A stretch of 64,000 bases of DNA, taken from assembly GCA_010909165.1 (NCBI GenBank), contig VJWM01000011.1, positions 186,001 through 250,000 of the forward strand. The letters run 5' to 3'. Position numbers and translations under genes: made by a program. Positions 1 through 13,080 of this stretch are shown piece by piece. The number at the start of each line of letters is the position of its first letter. The first letter of the stretch is position 1. The notes beneath the pieces are model-generated. The model had not been told where the DNA came from. It saw nothing but the letters and a program-made list of their open reading frames with translations, and did no database searches. Source of the DNA: Anthoceros angustus (Eukaryota > Streptophyta > Anthocerotopsida > Anthocerotales > Anthocerotaceae).

Positions 1-2465
1 TGCCTCCCTTACAACTCTTCCACACCATGCATAACTATCATTCGATTTCTTGCACTTGTCATATCATGGAAAGAGTGAAACAACATGCCAATTTGTGTCG
101 ATCCATCTTCACATCATGCTTTCCTTTGTGGAATCCTCTTGGCATCCATAACCAGCAATGTATACTTCCTCTTCCTTAGAAATCCTCGCATGTCCAACAC
201 ATCTCTTGCAACCACTTGGTATTTAACAATAAACCCGTCGTTGGCATGAAATGCATAGGCCTTCCTCCATGTCCATGTCGGCAGGCCCTCTGTTCGTTCT
301 CAGACCTTTCCATGTGTGCACTTCAAGTATGAAAGCACAGAAGTCTTTGATTTCTTGGATCTTCTACATCTTTCACTTGCTACACACATGAGTTAGGTGG
401 TTAGTGCACAACAAGCTTGTCCGAAAGATGCGAGGGGCGCGGCATGCGGCTCCTACTTCCTTCTAAAGCCTCAATTCCAACATGAGGAATGGGAGGCGGC
501 ATGCCTCCCCTTCTCCTGTACTAAAGAAGAGATATACCTTCCCATCGAAGCTTGAAACCTTGCAATGACATCGTCCGAAGAGTGCATAGGGTATTCCTGC
601 GCACCATGTCGAAAGAGTCGCATCCTAAATGCTTTGCCATAGCCACTTGTATGACATGAAGTTTCTTCCGCAGAGTGAGCTCCTTCGACATACCATTGAG
701 GTCAAGCAAACCTGTCAAAACCTTTTCCGTCATCATTGATGAGCATTTTTGTCCTCACCGTGGAATTCCTTGGAAACTGCGCCATGGTTTCCCCTACATC
801 TCTTTCGGCTTCACGAAAACACTTTCAACCGTCTTCACCTCCTCTCCAACTTTGCTTTGCCTTGCTCTTCTTCTGGTGCCCGCAACATGTTTGGCTTGTT
901 CCGGAGCTCCATCGCCTCCCACTTTGAAAAGATAGACATTTCTCCAAACCTTTCCCTCCGCCGCAATGCATAGGATATGTGTCCTGTTGTCCACTTTGTT
1001 CGCTTATATTGCTCATCTTCCCGCCTCGCCATCCTCGATCGCTAACACCTTATACAAATTGAACTTCCAGTCATGCTCATTGTCACTCCACGCTTTATCT
1101 GCTCATCTCAGGTATCCGACCGCTCGATAAAGTTCATCTTCTTCCTTTGTCCGACATTGTGTTGTGGTCGATGCCAATATCACGTAAAGTCGCTGCCTCG
1201 TCTGGGGCCTCTGACGCCAGCTGGTTTTTTCGGGCCAAACAAGAGAGAGAATTTTTCAATTGGTAAAATTTTTTGAATAAGGTGGAAAATTGTAACAATA
1301 GAGTAGAAAGCATAGATCGATGATGGAAACATTTTACCATCCAAGTCAAAACTAGAACAGGAGGGTAAAGAATGGATCAACCAAGTGAATATAGAGTAAA
1401 ACGAGATGATGAATGGAAACATTTTACCATCCAAATCAAAACTAGAACAACAGGGTAAAGAATGATCACCAAGTGAATAGCAAGTGCACGAAATACCATG
1501 GTAGATTGTAATCTGAGGAGGCCTAGTAATTCCAACACAATCGCTAACTGGCAAGAAACATCTTCGTTATACCATTCATGCGGATCCGTGGATATACAAA
1601 AACCAACAAAGAAATATCATCTTTGCAAAGTTTCGTATATCCGTAATTGCATGAATTCAAAATAACAGAAAATAGAGAAAATACCAGAATAGTTGATCCT
1701 CCTTATTCAAATTACAAATCTACATATACAAAGTAAATTAGGCTTGTAACCAATTAGATGATTCGGAATAGACGAAAGAAAAGTTCATTAGAAAAGATTC
1801 CCACCTTATTTTGGAAAATTGACATAATTGTAGAGATTGAAGACATAGTTTCCAAGACCACTTGGTTTAACGGGCAACTTGTCCAACATTATCATAGTTT
1901 GCGGTTGATGAACACAGGGGCTTTGGAGAAATTCTTCATCTTCACGAAAGTTGAGAACCTAATCAAACATTACCGTCTTAGTCTACTAAAGTAAAATTAG
2001 CGATCAAAATCAAGGGAACAATTAAATCAACTTACTTTATATGGTTTTCCATGGATGGAAGTGGGCGCTGGAGTGGTTGTAACATTGTCAATAGTTTGCT
2101 CGCCTTTCCCACGCAATCTTCGCATTTCTGTTGCTCATCTGCTTGAGTTTTTCCTGCTTTGAAATACTCTTGCCTCCTTTCGACATTTTTCTCCTTTGGA
2201 TCTCCAAAGCTTTCTCTCTTTGCTTGGAAACTCGGTTGTACCTTGCGCCTCTTCAATCAATGATTCTAAATCATTTGCCGTTGAAATTCCCTTTTCGATT
2301 CTCCTGTCATTCTCCCTTTCTCGGGTAATCTCGAAGGCCGCTCAAACACGCTTGAACCACCCTTCTCAACCCCATCTTTGCTCTACCATATCCAAAGCTA
2401 TAGGCGGTGTCTCCACAATCCTTCCTGTTGCACTTCCGGTTCAAGTCTCACCACAATGACTTGGC
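1..2465. other. No recognisable gene
   Basis: Both strands carry only short broken frames without a domain I recognise. A basic, Lys/Glu-rich minus-strand frame at 2032-2256 looks like a piece of a mobile-element protein but cannot be named. Two GGCATGC-centred GC-rich bits occur near 430-445 and 494-507 and resemble the palindromic repeats farther right. CAG and CTG are scarce (7 by hand count in the first 600 bases), as in the other repeat-derived stretches. Confidence 0.5.
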
Positions 2466-2469
2466 ACAG

Positions 2470-3480
2470 CCTCCAAGCGAGGCATCACCTCCACCACACT
2501 CGGGCACCATCAATGTTGAAATGAGGAACGAAATGCTCTCAAACTAGTGGTGGGGCTAATACTGCCAAAAACATAGAATCGACAAACACAATAAGAGAAT
2601 GAAGGATGAAACTTAAACCACCTTTACACTTAACCTTTTCAACATGTCGATGTTGAATACACCCGATAGTTGGTGCTGTCAATCAAGATCTTTAACACTA
2701 CGGCACTTGGACAGCTTCCAAAGCTTCACAATGCTGGAACTGCAAACAACAACAAACATTGTATGAAATATTGGGTGCAAACCAACAAGGAGAACCAAAA
2801 TACAACAGCAAGATACTAACCGGTCCAGTGCTGACAAAAGGGGCCCTGCTTTCATGGTGGATAGCAAGGGTGGTAGATTAGCAACACGCAAAAAGCAACA
2901 AAAAGTCAAATACCAATCAGGAGAAGAAAAGAAACAAACCTTGAGACACCAAAACGACTCATAAAATGCTTACAGCCTCCAAGCGAGGAGGCATCACCTC
3001 CACCACTAGGCACCATCAATGTTGAAATGAGGAACGAAATGCTCGTCAAACTAGTGGTGACACGATCTTTAGTGGTGGGGCTAATACTGCCGACAAACAT
3101 AGAATCGACAAACACAATAAGAGAATGAAGGATAAAACTTAAACCACCTTTACACTTAACCTTTTCAACATGTCGATGTTGAATACACAATCGAAGATCT
3201 TTAACACTACTTCGGCACTTGGACAGCTTCCAAAGCTTCACAATCTGAACGCAAACAACAACAAACATTGCATGAAATATTGGGTGCAAACCAGCAAGGA
3301 GGACGAAAATACAACAGCAAGATACTAACCGGTCCAGTGCTGACAAAAGGGGCCCTGCTTTCATGGTGGATAGCAGGGGTGGTAACAGTTGGCAACACCT
3401 GGCAACAAAAAGCAACAAAAAAGAATCAAATACCAATCAGCAAAAGATTAAAAGAAACAAACCTTCAGAAACCAAAACGA
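2470..3480. repeat. Two-copy direct tandem repeat, period about 509 bp
   Basis: The segment starting with CCTCCAAGCGAG at 2470 recurs at 2979 and stays alignable to about 3480. The copies differ by small insertions and losses. No coding function is evident. It is probably a tandem duplication inside an old mobile element. Confidence 0.8.
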
Positions 3481-5720
3481 CTCATGGAATGCTTACGCTT
3501 GAACTTAGGCAACATTGAGCACAAGCCTATGCACAACAAATTCTTAACATCAGCATCCTTTACAGTAGAATCATAATCTTCTCAGTGAAAATCACTCCCT
3601 TCATGGTAGAAAATACTTACATCTTGGATGAAAAACTATATCCGAGTCACATTGACAACAACGGAAGCACACCGCAAGTCATCCCGCATCCGATCGAGTT
3701 CTTCATTGAGCAACTCATTGTATGATCTTCTTTCACGGGAACTAGAACCACACTGCATACTGTTTGCTTGCCCCGACGGTCATACCGCAAAGTCCACGGT
3801 CTGTGAACACATCATGTCAATAGAAGGCATAAACAAGTTACTGACGGCATCAACAAATAGATCCTACCTTGAAAATCCAGCATCGGTTTGTGGCGGTGGC
3901 CTTCGCGAGGGCACGAGCCATGGTCACCGCGTAATCATCGTTACGGCGGCTCTTGTTCGTGTAATACCCATCAAGACCATTCGCCATTGTCTTCATATAT
4001 TTTGAGAGCATTCCTTTGGATACCCGGAGTTTTGCATACCAAGCCTACTCACAGAGAAAATTAAAGTTAGCACGTCCAATGGAACACAAACCTAGAACCC
4101 TTATCAAAAGATACTTACATTCGATCTTGGATTATCGATGGGAGAATTGAAAAGAAACCCTTGGATAGATATATTCTTGTCATTTGCGTCCACTTTGGAC
4201 AATGGTCAATGACGGCTTTAAATGTTTGAATAACATCCACCTCATAGTTTTTCACTTTTGGCGGAAGTGCTCACTCGTAGTTGCATATCAACTTTGTAAT
4301 TCTTGAATGTCGCCTCGTATCTGCGAGGCAACACAAGGAGGGTATTACAACACAAACAAGGTATCATACACAGTATTACCACACAACAAAGCATCAATCA
4401 AAACATGGACAAAGCGTCGTACAAAACGCCTCAGTCAAGAGAATGAGAAGTCACGATTAACGGGTTGTGCAATTCCTCCCGCCACGCATCTCAAACGATT
4501 CATGCAAAAATATGCACACCTATTCAGAAAACACTGAATCGTTAGAAGCAAACAACAGCAACAGGTATTGCAAAAATGCACACAAGAAGCTAGGAATCAG
4601 AACACAAACCTTTTTTGGGCGCCTCGCCCAAAAGAACATTGATGGTCACTGTGGGCAAGAATTCGTCTCTCATCATCATCAGATATCAGTTTCACCACCT
4701 TTCGGCACGATACTATACCAAGGTCTTTACTGATTTTCATGGAAGCAACAAGTGCAACCGACAACATTGAACAAGGAAACATATCACGGAACGGACATCT
4801 TGAGTTGTCTTTTAAGTTCCGAACTTGGTGGAAAAACGGTATCAATATAAGGTTCAAGTCCTTGTGAGGAATGTCCTCTATTGCACTATCCCAACCCCTC
4901 ACACCACTCACTTTCATGAAAGACTTAAGACGACTGCACCAATTATTTTGGCGTTTGGACTTGTCCTCACCACCACTCATTGCATCATTCACGGCTCCCT
5001 CGGGAATCGAGGGTCAAACCCTTGGTCCCTAAAATGGGCCTCATCTTCAATTTCTTCCATGCCCATAGCAAAATCATCCTCGGGATCAGCAGACCTCATT
5101 CTCTCAAACATATCAATACACTCTGTGATAACAGTTCGGGGGCGACACGAATGGAAAACTCACCGGTGAAAGGAATTGAGACTTATCTTGCTGCAGGAGC
5201 AGCCACAACCATTTCGAGGCTGTAGGCATGCTTCAGAGGACCATGGAATCGGATTAATCGGATGGACATTCTCACCAACAAACTTAACCCTCTCTAAAGC
5301 AGGACAATAGTTAGTAATCTCGACAAGGGACCCTCCACCAAGGGCACGTGTCGGTGTCAACCCTTCTTCTCTTCCGAGCAAATTCAGCACGGGCATCCTC
5401 CTTGGATGAAAAGTGCCTTGGCGGTTTGGGAATGGACTTTTCGGCACCAAATATGTCCCTCACTATGCACAAGGACACCGTCAACTTTACCATCATCCTG
5501 CGGAGGGTGGGTTGCGGTGTGAGCGATGGTTTTTTTGCGTTGTCGAGTGTACGGCTTGGACATGACTTGAGACAAAGGTGCACGCTTCTTGCCCGGTCCA
5601 GGCCCCGGTGGGTTTTCTTTTAGGAGCCATCGCACAGAAGTCATCGAACAACGTTGAGATGTACAAACAACATAACGAGATAACAAGCGAAAAGAAAGAA
5701 CTCACATGCGCCTTGAACCG
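3480..5720 (-). pseudogene. Decayed mobile-element coding region, family unknown
   Basis: Several minus-strand frames follow one another in shifting phase: 5493-5705 (starts MAPKRKPTGAWTG, a basic nuclear-localisation-like start), 5384-5686, 5160-5450 and 4597-4992. Their order suggests one ancestral minus-strand gene with frame breaks. None shows a catalytic motif I can name. A transposon-encoded DNA-binding protein is one possibility, but that is a guess. Confidence 0.3.
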
Positions 5721-6975
5721 TCGGATGAGAACTGCTGGAAGGTCTAAAAGTTGATTATCGACGGTCTAGACAAGAGAGGATATGGGGGCGGTGCCCCAAA
5801 ACACAACAGGGCTAGACATTGTTAGAGTTGTTATTCCTTCCACTTTCTAAGGATGACACATAGAACTCACAAAATACACCACATATGGGAAAAATAAAGT
5901 GAAAACCCTTTTTCAAGTACAACAAGAGTTAGACGTACAAACAACCATAGATGTACAACATATACATCGAGACCACACAAGTAAAACAATCAAGCGCTCA
6001 TTGGACAACAGACTCATCCATGCCACACAACAACACATATTTCTAGATTAGAATCGGAAAACATCCAAAGATGTTGGGAGGCAAACCCTCCAAACGTTGC
6101 ACACTTCAATACACACACATAAACACGGTCTATGAGATTAAGCTCCAAGACATGCACACAATACACCATGCCCAATCCAGTTCACTTTTCAATAGACACA
6201 ATGGATGGTGATTACCAAATCTACAAAGCGGGTCTTCAACGACAAAGCAGCACACGCAAAGAAAGCGGACCTGCGCAAAAGTCAACTTAGCGACACAACA
6301 AACCGCACAAGCGAGGCGAACGAGAAAAAATAGGCGGTAGGAACAAACAACCGCGCACAAACAACACTACGAGACAAACAAAGTCATTACGAGCGAAGTC
6401 AAGTAGGATCACATGACACGAAGACAAGAAAGCAGTAGACGGATGATACCATACAACGAAACCAAAGGACAACAAGGACCATACATAGGGACACTTCCAA
6501 CAAGCAAATAAAGGATTATACAGAAGACAAATAAAGATACTATTATCACAAATGCATCGATGAACAAAACTCAACCAACACTCAAGCTCTAAGTCAAAAG
6601 TTCTTGGTCGTTTTCATAAAAGGAACCAGAGGGAGTCGTTTTCATAAAAGCAGGCGAACCATTGACGGCTTCAACAACAAACACGATGTACAACGAACAA
6701 CAACGACAACAACAAGAGGAACGGAGGCGTATCGGCAAAGACAAATCGGATAGCAATTGAGCATCGAGACATCTTCAATAGACAAGCACGCACAAAGAAC
6801 AAGATCATCGAGGGAAAGACACACCGCGATAAGGCCAAGACCCGGAATACACGCCGCGTAACATTGTGACGCAAAACCGCACAAACAACAAGAGCAAAAC
6901 AATAGACAAGGAGGCAAGAGACACGTAAGCGCAAATGGACAGCGATTTCAAAAGGAGCGATAGACCTTAACCTTT
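5720..6975. other. No gene seen
   Basis: This stretch is rich in ACAACA and CACAAA words, with short minus-strand frames rich in Cys and Val that look like composition artefacts. No domain, RNA gene or mobile-element end is seen. Confidence 0.5.
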
Positions 6976-7495
6976 AAGCGAGCGAAACCTTGGCCCGGTG
7001 TCAAAACACCTTGGCCTTCGGACTAAGCAACAACACGGGCCTTAGAAGCAAAGACCTTGACCTTGGGAAACCCCCAGCCTTGAAAACAACCTTCAAAGCA
7101 GCGAAACGACCTTTGCCTTGAAACAAACTTTACAGAGACCTTGGCCTTGAGCGAAGGCGGTAAAACCTTAGCCTTTGGAGAAGGCTGAAAGAACTGGGCT
7201 CAAAACTTGAACAAAGGCCTTAGCCTAGCAGAACACCTTGGCCTTGAGCGAAGGCGGTAAAACCTTAGCCTTTGGAGAAGGCTGAAAGAACCTTGGCCCG
7301 AAACTAGAACTAGACGGCTCCTAAGCCTTGGGAAAGCACAGATGCACCTTGGCCTCGAAAGATGACAAGGAAGGCCTTGGCCTTGACAGGGGCGGAATAC
7401 CTTGGCTGCGAAACTAATCAACAGGCGACGCCTAAGCACGGAGGTGGACCACCTAGGCCTTCAAAAGGAAGAAAGAAAAAGACCTTGGGCTTTGG
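6975..7495. repeat. CCTTGGCC-rich degenerate minisatellite
   Basis: The word CCTTGG or CCTTGGCC recurs many times. A block of about 57 bp beginning ACCTTGGCCTTGAGCGAAGG appears at about 7138 and again at about 7230, 92 bp apart. It has no coding capacity I can support. Confidence 0.75.
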
Positions 7496-7499
7496 AGAA

Positions 7500-9345
7500 G
7501 CCGTTTATATAGGCCAAACCCTAACCATTCTCCCTCCGTTCTCTCTCTACCAAAACCCCTTTGAATTAATCAACCTAACATTCCGAAATCCAAACCTACG
7601 AGGTTCGCCATTCGCTGCCGCCGCCGCCTGTTCAACCAAACCTAGGTTCCGGATTCCAAACCTAGCCTAACACCAAACCTAATCTCCGAGCCCCGGCGGC
7701 GGCGTGGCAAGCCGTCAACCCACGGCCACGCCACATTGCCGTCGAACCATCTAGAACCCTAAGTTTTCGGTATTTAAAGCATACACATAGGGTTTTATTC
7801 ACGCCCCAACACGCGCCCGCTCTCTTCCAATCGATCTTGTGACCTTTGGTCGGCGGCATCTGTTCGATCGCCTTTGCAGTGTGTTCCGCTTTTGGTGGTG
7901 TCCTCGGGGAATCATCGGCTCCACTTCCTTCATCTGCGCCCACCACCACCACGTCGATGGGCTCTCTTTTCGATCGCCTAGTCTGGTTTGTCCTTGCATG
8001 TGTCAATTGCACTCTCGATATTGGTTCTGCTGGGAACTATCATCAAGTTCATTTTGCAGCCCTGCCGGTGGCATCCACTCACGCTTAGCTCCCGGCCAAT
8101 TGGACAACAGTTCGTTTTGGCTTCCTCAGTCGTCAACGCATGCGTCGTGTCTTCTCCCTCTTCGTTCTAGCCCTTTCGCATGTCCAGCCGTGGCTATTGA
8201 GCTGGTCCACGACCCACATCGTTTCATCGGATCTCCCTCCCGCTTTTGGTTCGATCCATTGCCGAGTTCTGTGTGCCTTTGCACCGCCAAGGGTTAGCCG
8301 GAAATGTTCTCTTGTGGGTTATGGTGCTCTTCCTTTGTTCCCACCCGTCGATCGCTGTTTGGTCTTTGCTTGCGATCCGTTGCTTTCGGTGACAGTGGGT
8401 TAGTTGCTAAGTTGCTCTCTTGGTCTTGTTTTTCTCTGTCATTGTTTTACTACATGCCTTGTCCCTTCTTACCACATGGCTTGTCCTGCCAGTTCCACTC
8501 TCCCTTGTCGACACAGCATCCATTTTGAGTTTCAATTTGGTTGCTTGGTATTTCGAGGTGTAAGCCGAGAGGCTCTTTGCACTTTGCCATAGTTGTCTGC
8601 ATTCTTGTCCTCTTTTTCGGTGTTGGCGCTTGTGGCGATTACTTCAAGTTTCTCTCTGACTGAAAAGGACCAAGTTTGTAAATCTCGGTTGGTCTCGGTC
8701 ACATCCTCATTAGTTGGGCATCATTGGTAAACGGCATGGAGTCTTTGATGGGCTAGTGTTTTCAATGCTACATTTGTCATGCACTTAATAAACTCACGAC
8801 CTCTCCTCCTCCAGAATTGAGCTGCAGCCAAAGGTCACGCAAGAAGGCGCCATCCTAGTGTAAATCGTCCCGTCACAATAATTCTATGGTCATCATTTGA
8901 CAGCGTGTATGGAGGGTTGGCTGTGAAACTAATGCATGATTGGGTTGAGCAGAGGTAAGGGGTTCGTCTAGCAAAAGAGTCTCGTTCTTGAAGTCTTTTG
9001 AACATAACTATCCTGCGTAAAACATGCAATCTTGTGTGCGAGTTTGAGAACATATTCGCTTGTTGCTTACAAATTCTTGGATTGGTGATAATGAGCTTTT
9101 AACAAAATTCGATGCGTGATCTTGCGACAATTGGTTTCGCGTGAAGCATCGGAAGCGACGTCGTGGGCGTAAGTAATACCTTGCTCAACCGTTCTTTGTT
9201 TTCGCAATCGTCTTGTGCGGTCAGTTGGCGGTAGTCCACTATGATGTGTTCGATGGCTTTTCATTTGAATCGGATGGAATCGACAAGCGAAAGCAATAAC
9301 GATTTTCAAATCCAAGAAGGTACTTGATTGCTACTTTTCGTTTCT
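7500..9345. other. No supported gene; T-rich, possible old promoter or LTR remnant
   Basis: A TATA-like word (TTTATATAGG) lies at about 7503, followed by a C/T-rich tract. This would suit an old promoter or LTR, but no coding region follows. Plus-strand frames at 7839-8297 and 8140-8403 are Cys/Ser/Phe-rich and look like composition artefacts. Confidence 0.35.
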
Positions 9346-9369
9346 TACTTTTACTTTTACTTTTACTAT
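9346..9369. repeat. (TTTTAC)n microsatellite
   Basis: About four uninterrupted copies of a CTTTTA hexamer within otherwise AT-rich DNA. Confidence 0.85.
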
Positions 9370-11100
9370 ATCTATCGTGTCAACCCCCGCAGACAGAACT
9401 CACATGACGCCACCACAGCGCCATTCGACAAATTACTTCCCACCCATGGGGATCCAGGATATGACGCTAACGCAGAGTTTGAACCACCACCTGGAGATCG
9501 GAAAGATCGTAGAAAAGGTATTCGTGAAAAATGATTGCGTTAGTCCATATATTCTCGTTGGTCGAGTCTAACAAAACCCGTGGGTTTGGGTCCTCTGAGC
9601 ACACAATGTTCTCTGTGATGGACAAACAAGACCTTAAGCATCTTGCGAGATGCACCTTGATTGAATAAGATAAAGAAGGTAAGCACTTTTCTATTTCATA
9701 AACTTGATCTAAGTATGCTCAATCCAAAATCTTAACCCTAAATTTATCTCGGGATATCAAAAGAACCTTGAACAACGACTCAATTGGGCTGAAGCGTACA
9801 CTTGTGGAAAGGTTTAATGGACACCGATTTCAATGCAAACAATGTTGGAGGGATATCAAAGTTCAATCCAGCAAGATCGAGGTAATCAAATTAACATTCA
9901 TACCTTCTTTGCTTCTTCACATTTACCTTCTTTTAACTTGGCATTCTGAGAATCTTTGGAAAACAAAATTCATGCAAAAATATAAAGGACAAAGTCGATG
10001 AGATTGACAACAACATTGACAATGCGCCATCTCCAATCAATTACAAAATGTATTTTGTATTTAATTTGTTTTAATATGATTTTGGTTTAAGAAAGTAATG
10101 ATTTTGGTTTTGATCGTGCAAAAAGAAAAATTGATGACTTCATGGAGAATGGACCAACTTACGGGCCGTCAAGAGTTCACCGAGTTTGGAAAGTGGATGA
10201 GCAATTTTCAATATCCACCACTTTTGAAGACTTTTTAAGTATCGCAATTTGGGAGCATAGTCTAAAAGAGCAAGCACCATCTTGAATGAAGATGGGTCCA
10301 ACCCAACATTCGAGCGATCAGATCCAAGCAAGTAAGCGATAACTTCTCTTTCTCTTTCTTATTTTTTACATATAATTCTATGTAATGTAATTCGTATGCA
10401 TTGAATGCGAGATAGGGGCAGCAATTGAAAATAAGGAGTTGAAAGCAGACTTGTTGTCTCTCATGGAAGAACCGGACAACTAAAAATATTCAAAAGGTAC
10501 ATCGTTTGAAAGGTAATATCCGCTTGCATTCCAGATGAATTCTAATGTTTTATGTTTCTTGAACATACGATCACATTTCAGCGTGTGGGAATCTTCACAC
10601 GTGTTTAACGCTTGTCGAAAAGGTATATGCAAAGAAAGATCTTCTCCGAATTGAAATGGAGGTAAATGACTAATTACTTTTACTTTTTGTTTGTAGTTAT
10701 CGAGAATCAAAACGAGTTGTTTTCACTCTTTGAGGTGAGTACTAAAGTTAAAAACAAATATGTTTTATATATGAATTCGACAATGGTTTAAATTGCGAAA
10801 TATTCTCGCTTGGATGAAATATTCAAATGATTATACATTTATCCGGACCATACAATCAGCAGCTCAAAAAGTATTATTCTGAAGAGAAGGCACAAGGAAC
10901 CATTTTACACTCCATCTACTCCAATAGAAGATGAGTAGAATTTACCAAAACCATTTGAATTACCTTCGACAGTGGCGAAGGTAATGCTTTTTGTGTAAAA
11001 GGATTTGAAAATAATGTGAGCAGTGAAAATGTAAGAGAGAGAAATGACATATAAGATGGGTGGTTTAGGCACCAAGTCTATCTGAGTTCACAGACCTCGG
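9370..11100. other. AT-rich stretch with exon-like scraps, unidentified
   Basis: Short open stretches (9377-9571 and 9768-9900, plus strand) sit in AT-rich DNA. Some end at GTAAG- or GTAAT-like words, giving an exon-intron look. The translations match no family I know. They may be remnants of a mobile-element gene or of a lost host gene. Confidence 0.3.
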
Positions 11101-11109
11101 CTCCTTAGT

Positions 11110-11560
11110 CTGCGATCGATTAGCGTCGGCCCCTGACTTCGGCTCCCTTAGACGGGCCAGCGTCGGGCGCCACGGCGGTCTCGGCCTCACGGCCTCGGCC
11201 GTTCTCGGTCGTCAACGCCCTCAGCGTCCGTTCTAATACATCTCTAAAAGAGTAAGCCCCACGGTAAACATGAGCCTCCATCCATTGGAACCTTGCTTTC
11301 CACGGAGAAATGTCACCAAGTTGCTTCATAGCGGCGTATGTGTGATTGCCTCGGCACTCCCATAATATATTTTTGCCACGAACTTCGTCCAATCAAGTTT
11401 TCGATATCCTGCGATCGGATGGGTCAATCATACAAAGTAGTGGCGGGACACCTTCTTCAATCAAACCTTCGAGATATTTCGAGCTAAGTAGTTGGTCCAT
11501 GCCTCATCCACTTGCGAATCGAGCATCCTGAGGAGGAAGGCGGCCTCAAATTCTCGACTT
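11110..11560 (-). pseudogene. Broken minus-strand gene fragment, family unknown
   Basis: The minus-strand frame at 11120-11392 begins MDEVRGKNILWECRGNHTYA and looks like real coding sequence, with ordinary composition and a Trp/His/Asn-rich core. A frame in another phase covers about 11390-11530, so the gene is split by a frame break. I do not recognise the family. The surrounding repeats suggest a mobile-element protein. Confidence 0.35.
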
Positions 11561-11829
11561 CACAGAAGCATCTCGGGCACTACCTTCTTAGCATAGGCGA
11601 TTCCGCACTTTTGCAAGTAATCCTCGTCCATCATTGAGGCCTCCCGGTCTTTCTCCATCGGTTAACACATGCAATGTTGGAATATCACTTCTTGTCGAAG
11701 CCACAGCAGCGCTGACTTTTTCACCTTGAACCCTCGGTGTCCACGCTTTGAGTTACGCTATTTCCACCCAGGCCGAAACATACTCGTTAGTTTACTCTTC
11801 AACCACGATGCCACTTGTTCATAAGAGCG

Positions 11830-12165
11830 GAGTGCCTTCACGGGCGCCGGCATGCCGCCCTCCTCATCGACTGCGCACCTTCACGGGCGCGGCATGCAGC
11901 GCCCTCCTCATCGACATGTGCACCTTCACGGGCGCCGGCATGCGCGCCCTCCTCATCACATGTGCACCTTCACGGGCGGCATGCCGGCGCCCTCATCACC
12001 CATTGCACCTTCACGGGCGCCGGCATGCAGCGTAACCTCATCGGCCAGCACCATCACGGGCGCCGGCATGCAGCGCCCTCCTCATCAGCAGTGCGGTCAC
12101 GGGCGCGGCATGCAGCGTAACCTCATCGGCCAGCACCATCACGGGCGGCGGCATGCGGCGCCACC
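11830..12165. repeat. Tandem repeat of about 42-45 bp with a GGCATGC palindromic core
   Basis: About eight units start with TTCACGGGCG, at about 11834, 11879, 11924, 11968, 12009, 12051, 12091 and 12136. Each carries a GC-rich palindromic core around GGCATGC followed by CAGCGCCCTCCTCATC or a variant. Units differ by small losses. The same core recurs at 35.7-36.4 kb and at 38.65 kb. The long frames crossing it are by-products of the repeat. Confidence 0.85.
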
Positions 12166-13080
12166 CTACTCTGCACTCATCTGCTGCGAATATTGTCCAT
12201 CCCGGTCTTCTCCTTTCTTGGGATGGGCTTGGGGTTCCCACTGTTGTCAAATCTAGTGGCGGAATAGGGACTCGCCCATGGTGCTGGTCTGGGCGTCCTT
12301 GGGAATGCTCGGGTTGCCAGTAATCCGCCCTTCTTCCTCTGCCCACTTTGCTCGTAACATATAGCATGGCTGAATACTTTCCTCTCCTCCTCGCCCTTCT
12401 CGCGGTCCTCCTCCTCTTGGATGCCTCCACATCGGAGTGGCCGAGATTTGAGGATAGGCCCATCCTCCACCCAAGGTCCAGAACTCTACCGTCATCCTCA
12501 AAATCCAAAGCAAAGTCTGGAAGTCCGGCCGTGCCTCCGCAATGACATTTCCGTCGGTGACTCACAATTGAGTTCGTGATGGCTTCACACAAACATCGTA
12601 GAAAGATTTGTGATCGAGCAAAACAAACATCCACGATATTAGAACAAGCACGCACGCAAAATGGACACTGCAACCACATGAAAATGTATCCTTACATTCT
12701 GCCCCCGCAAAGCCTCCCGGAAAGTATAAGGCAGTTGTTTTGGCTCACACTTTTCTCGTGCAAGCATGCTAGTTTCAACACAAAGGCAGTGTAATCATTG
12801 TGAGCTGGCAAAGGTTTCACCTCATAATGCCGTGATGTGCAAAGAAGTCGGACTTGAGGATCTCCTTGGCTGCATCCATAGTTGCCCACAAACCCACCTC
12901 GCTCTTGCTCTTTGGTTTGCAGCGCCGTTATACCCAAAATCCATAGCTTGACATGGGAGTCCACACTACATTGTCTTCATCCGGCTCTTCAGTTTGTGTC
13001 AAAATCCAATCTTGCTCCAGAAGCATCGTGTCCTCAAGCTGGTTTGTGTGCCTCCCGAGTCGCACTGCCTCCACATACGT
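12166..13080. other. No supported gene
   Basis: Minus-strand frames at 12038-12679 and 12177-12470 are Arg/Glu-rich and partly run through the tandem repeat. Residues of a charged mobile-element protein may be present (for example IQEEEDREKGEEE at about 12,400), but no domain can be named. Confidence 0.4.

Noticed and set aside
7839-8403. Overlapping plus-strand frames up to 152 residues
   Set aside because: They are rich in Cys, Ser and Phe with no motif, and three phases are open at once, which reflects composition.
11830-12165. CRISPR-like array
   Set aside because: Units are contiguous, nearly identical and without unique spacers, and the DNA is from a plant nucleus.
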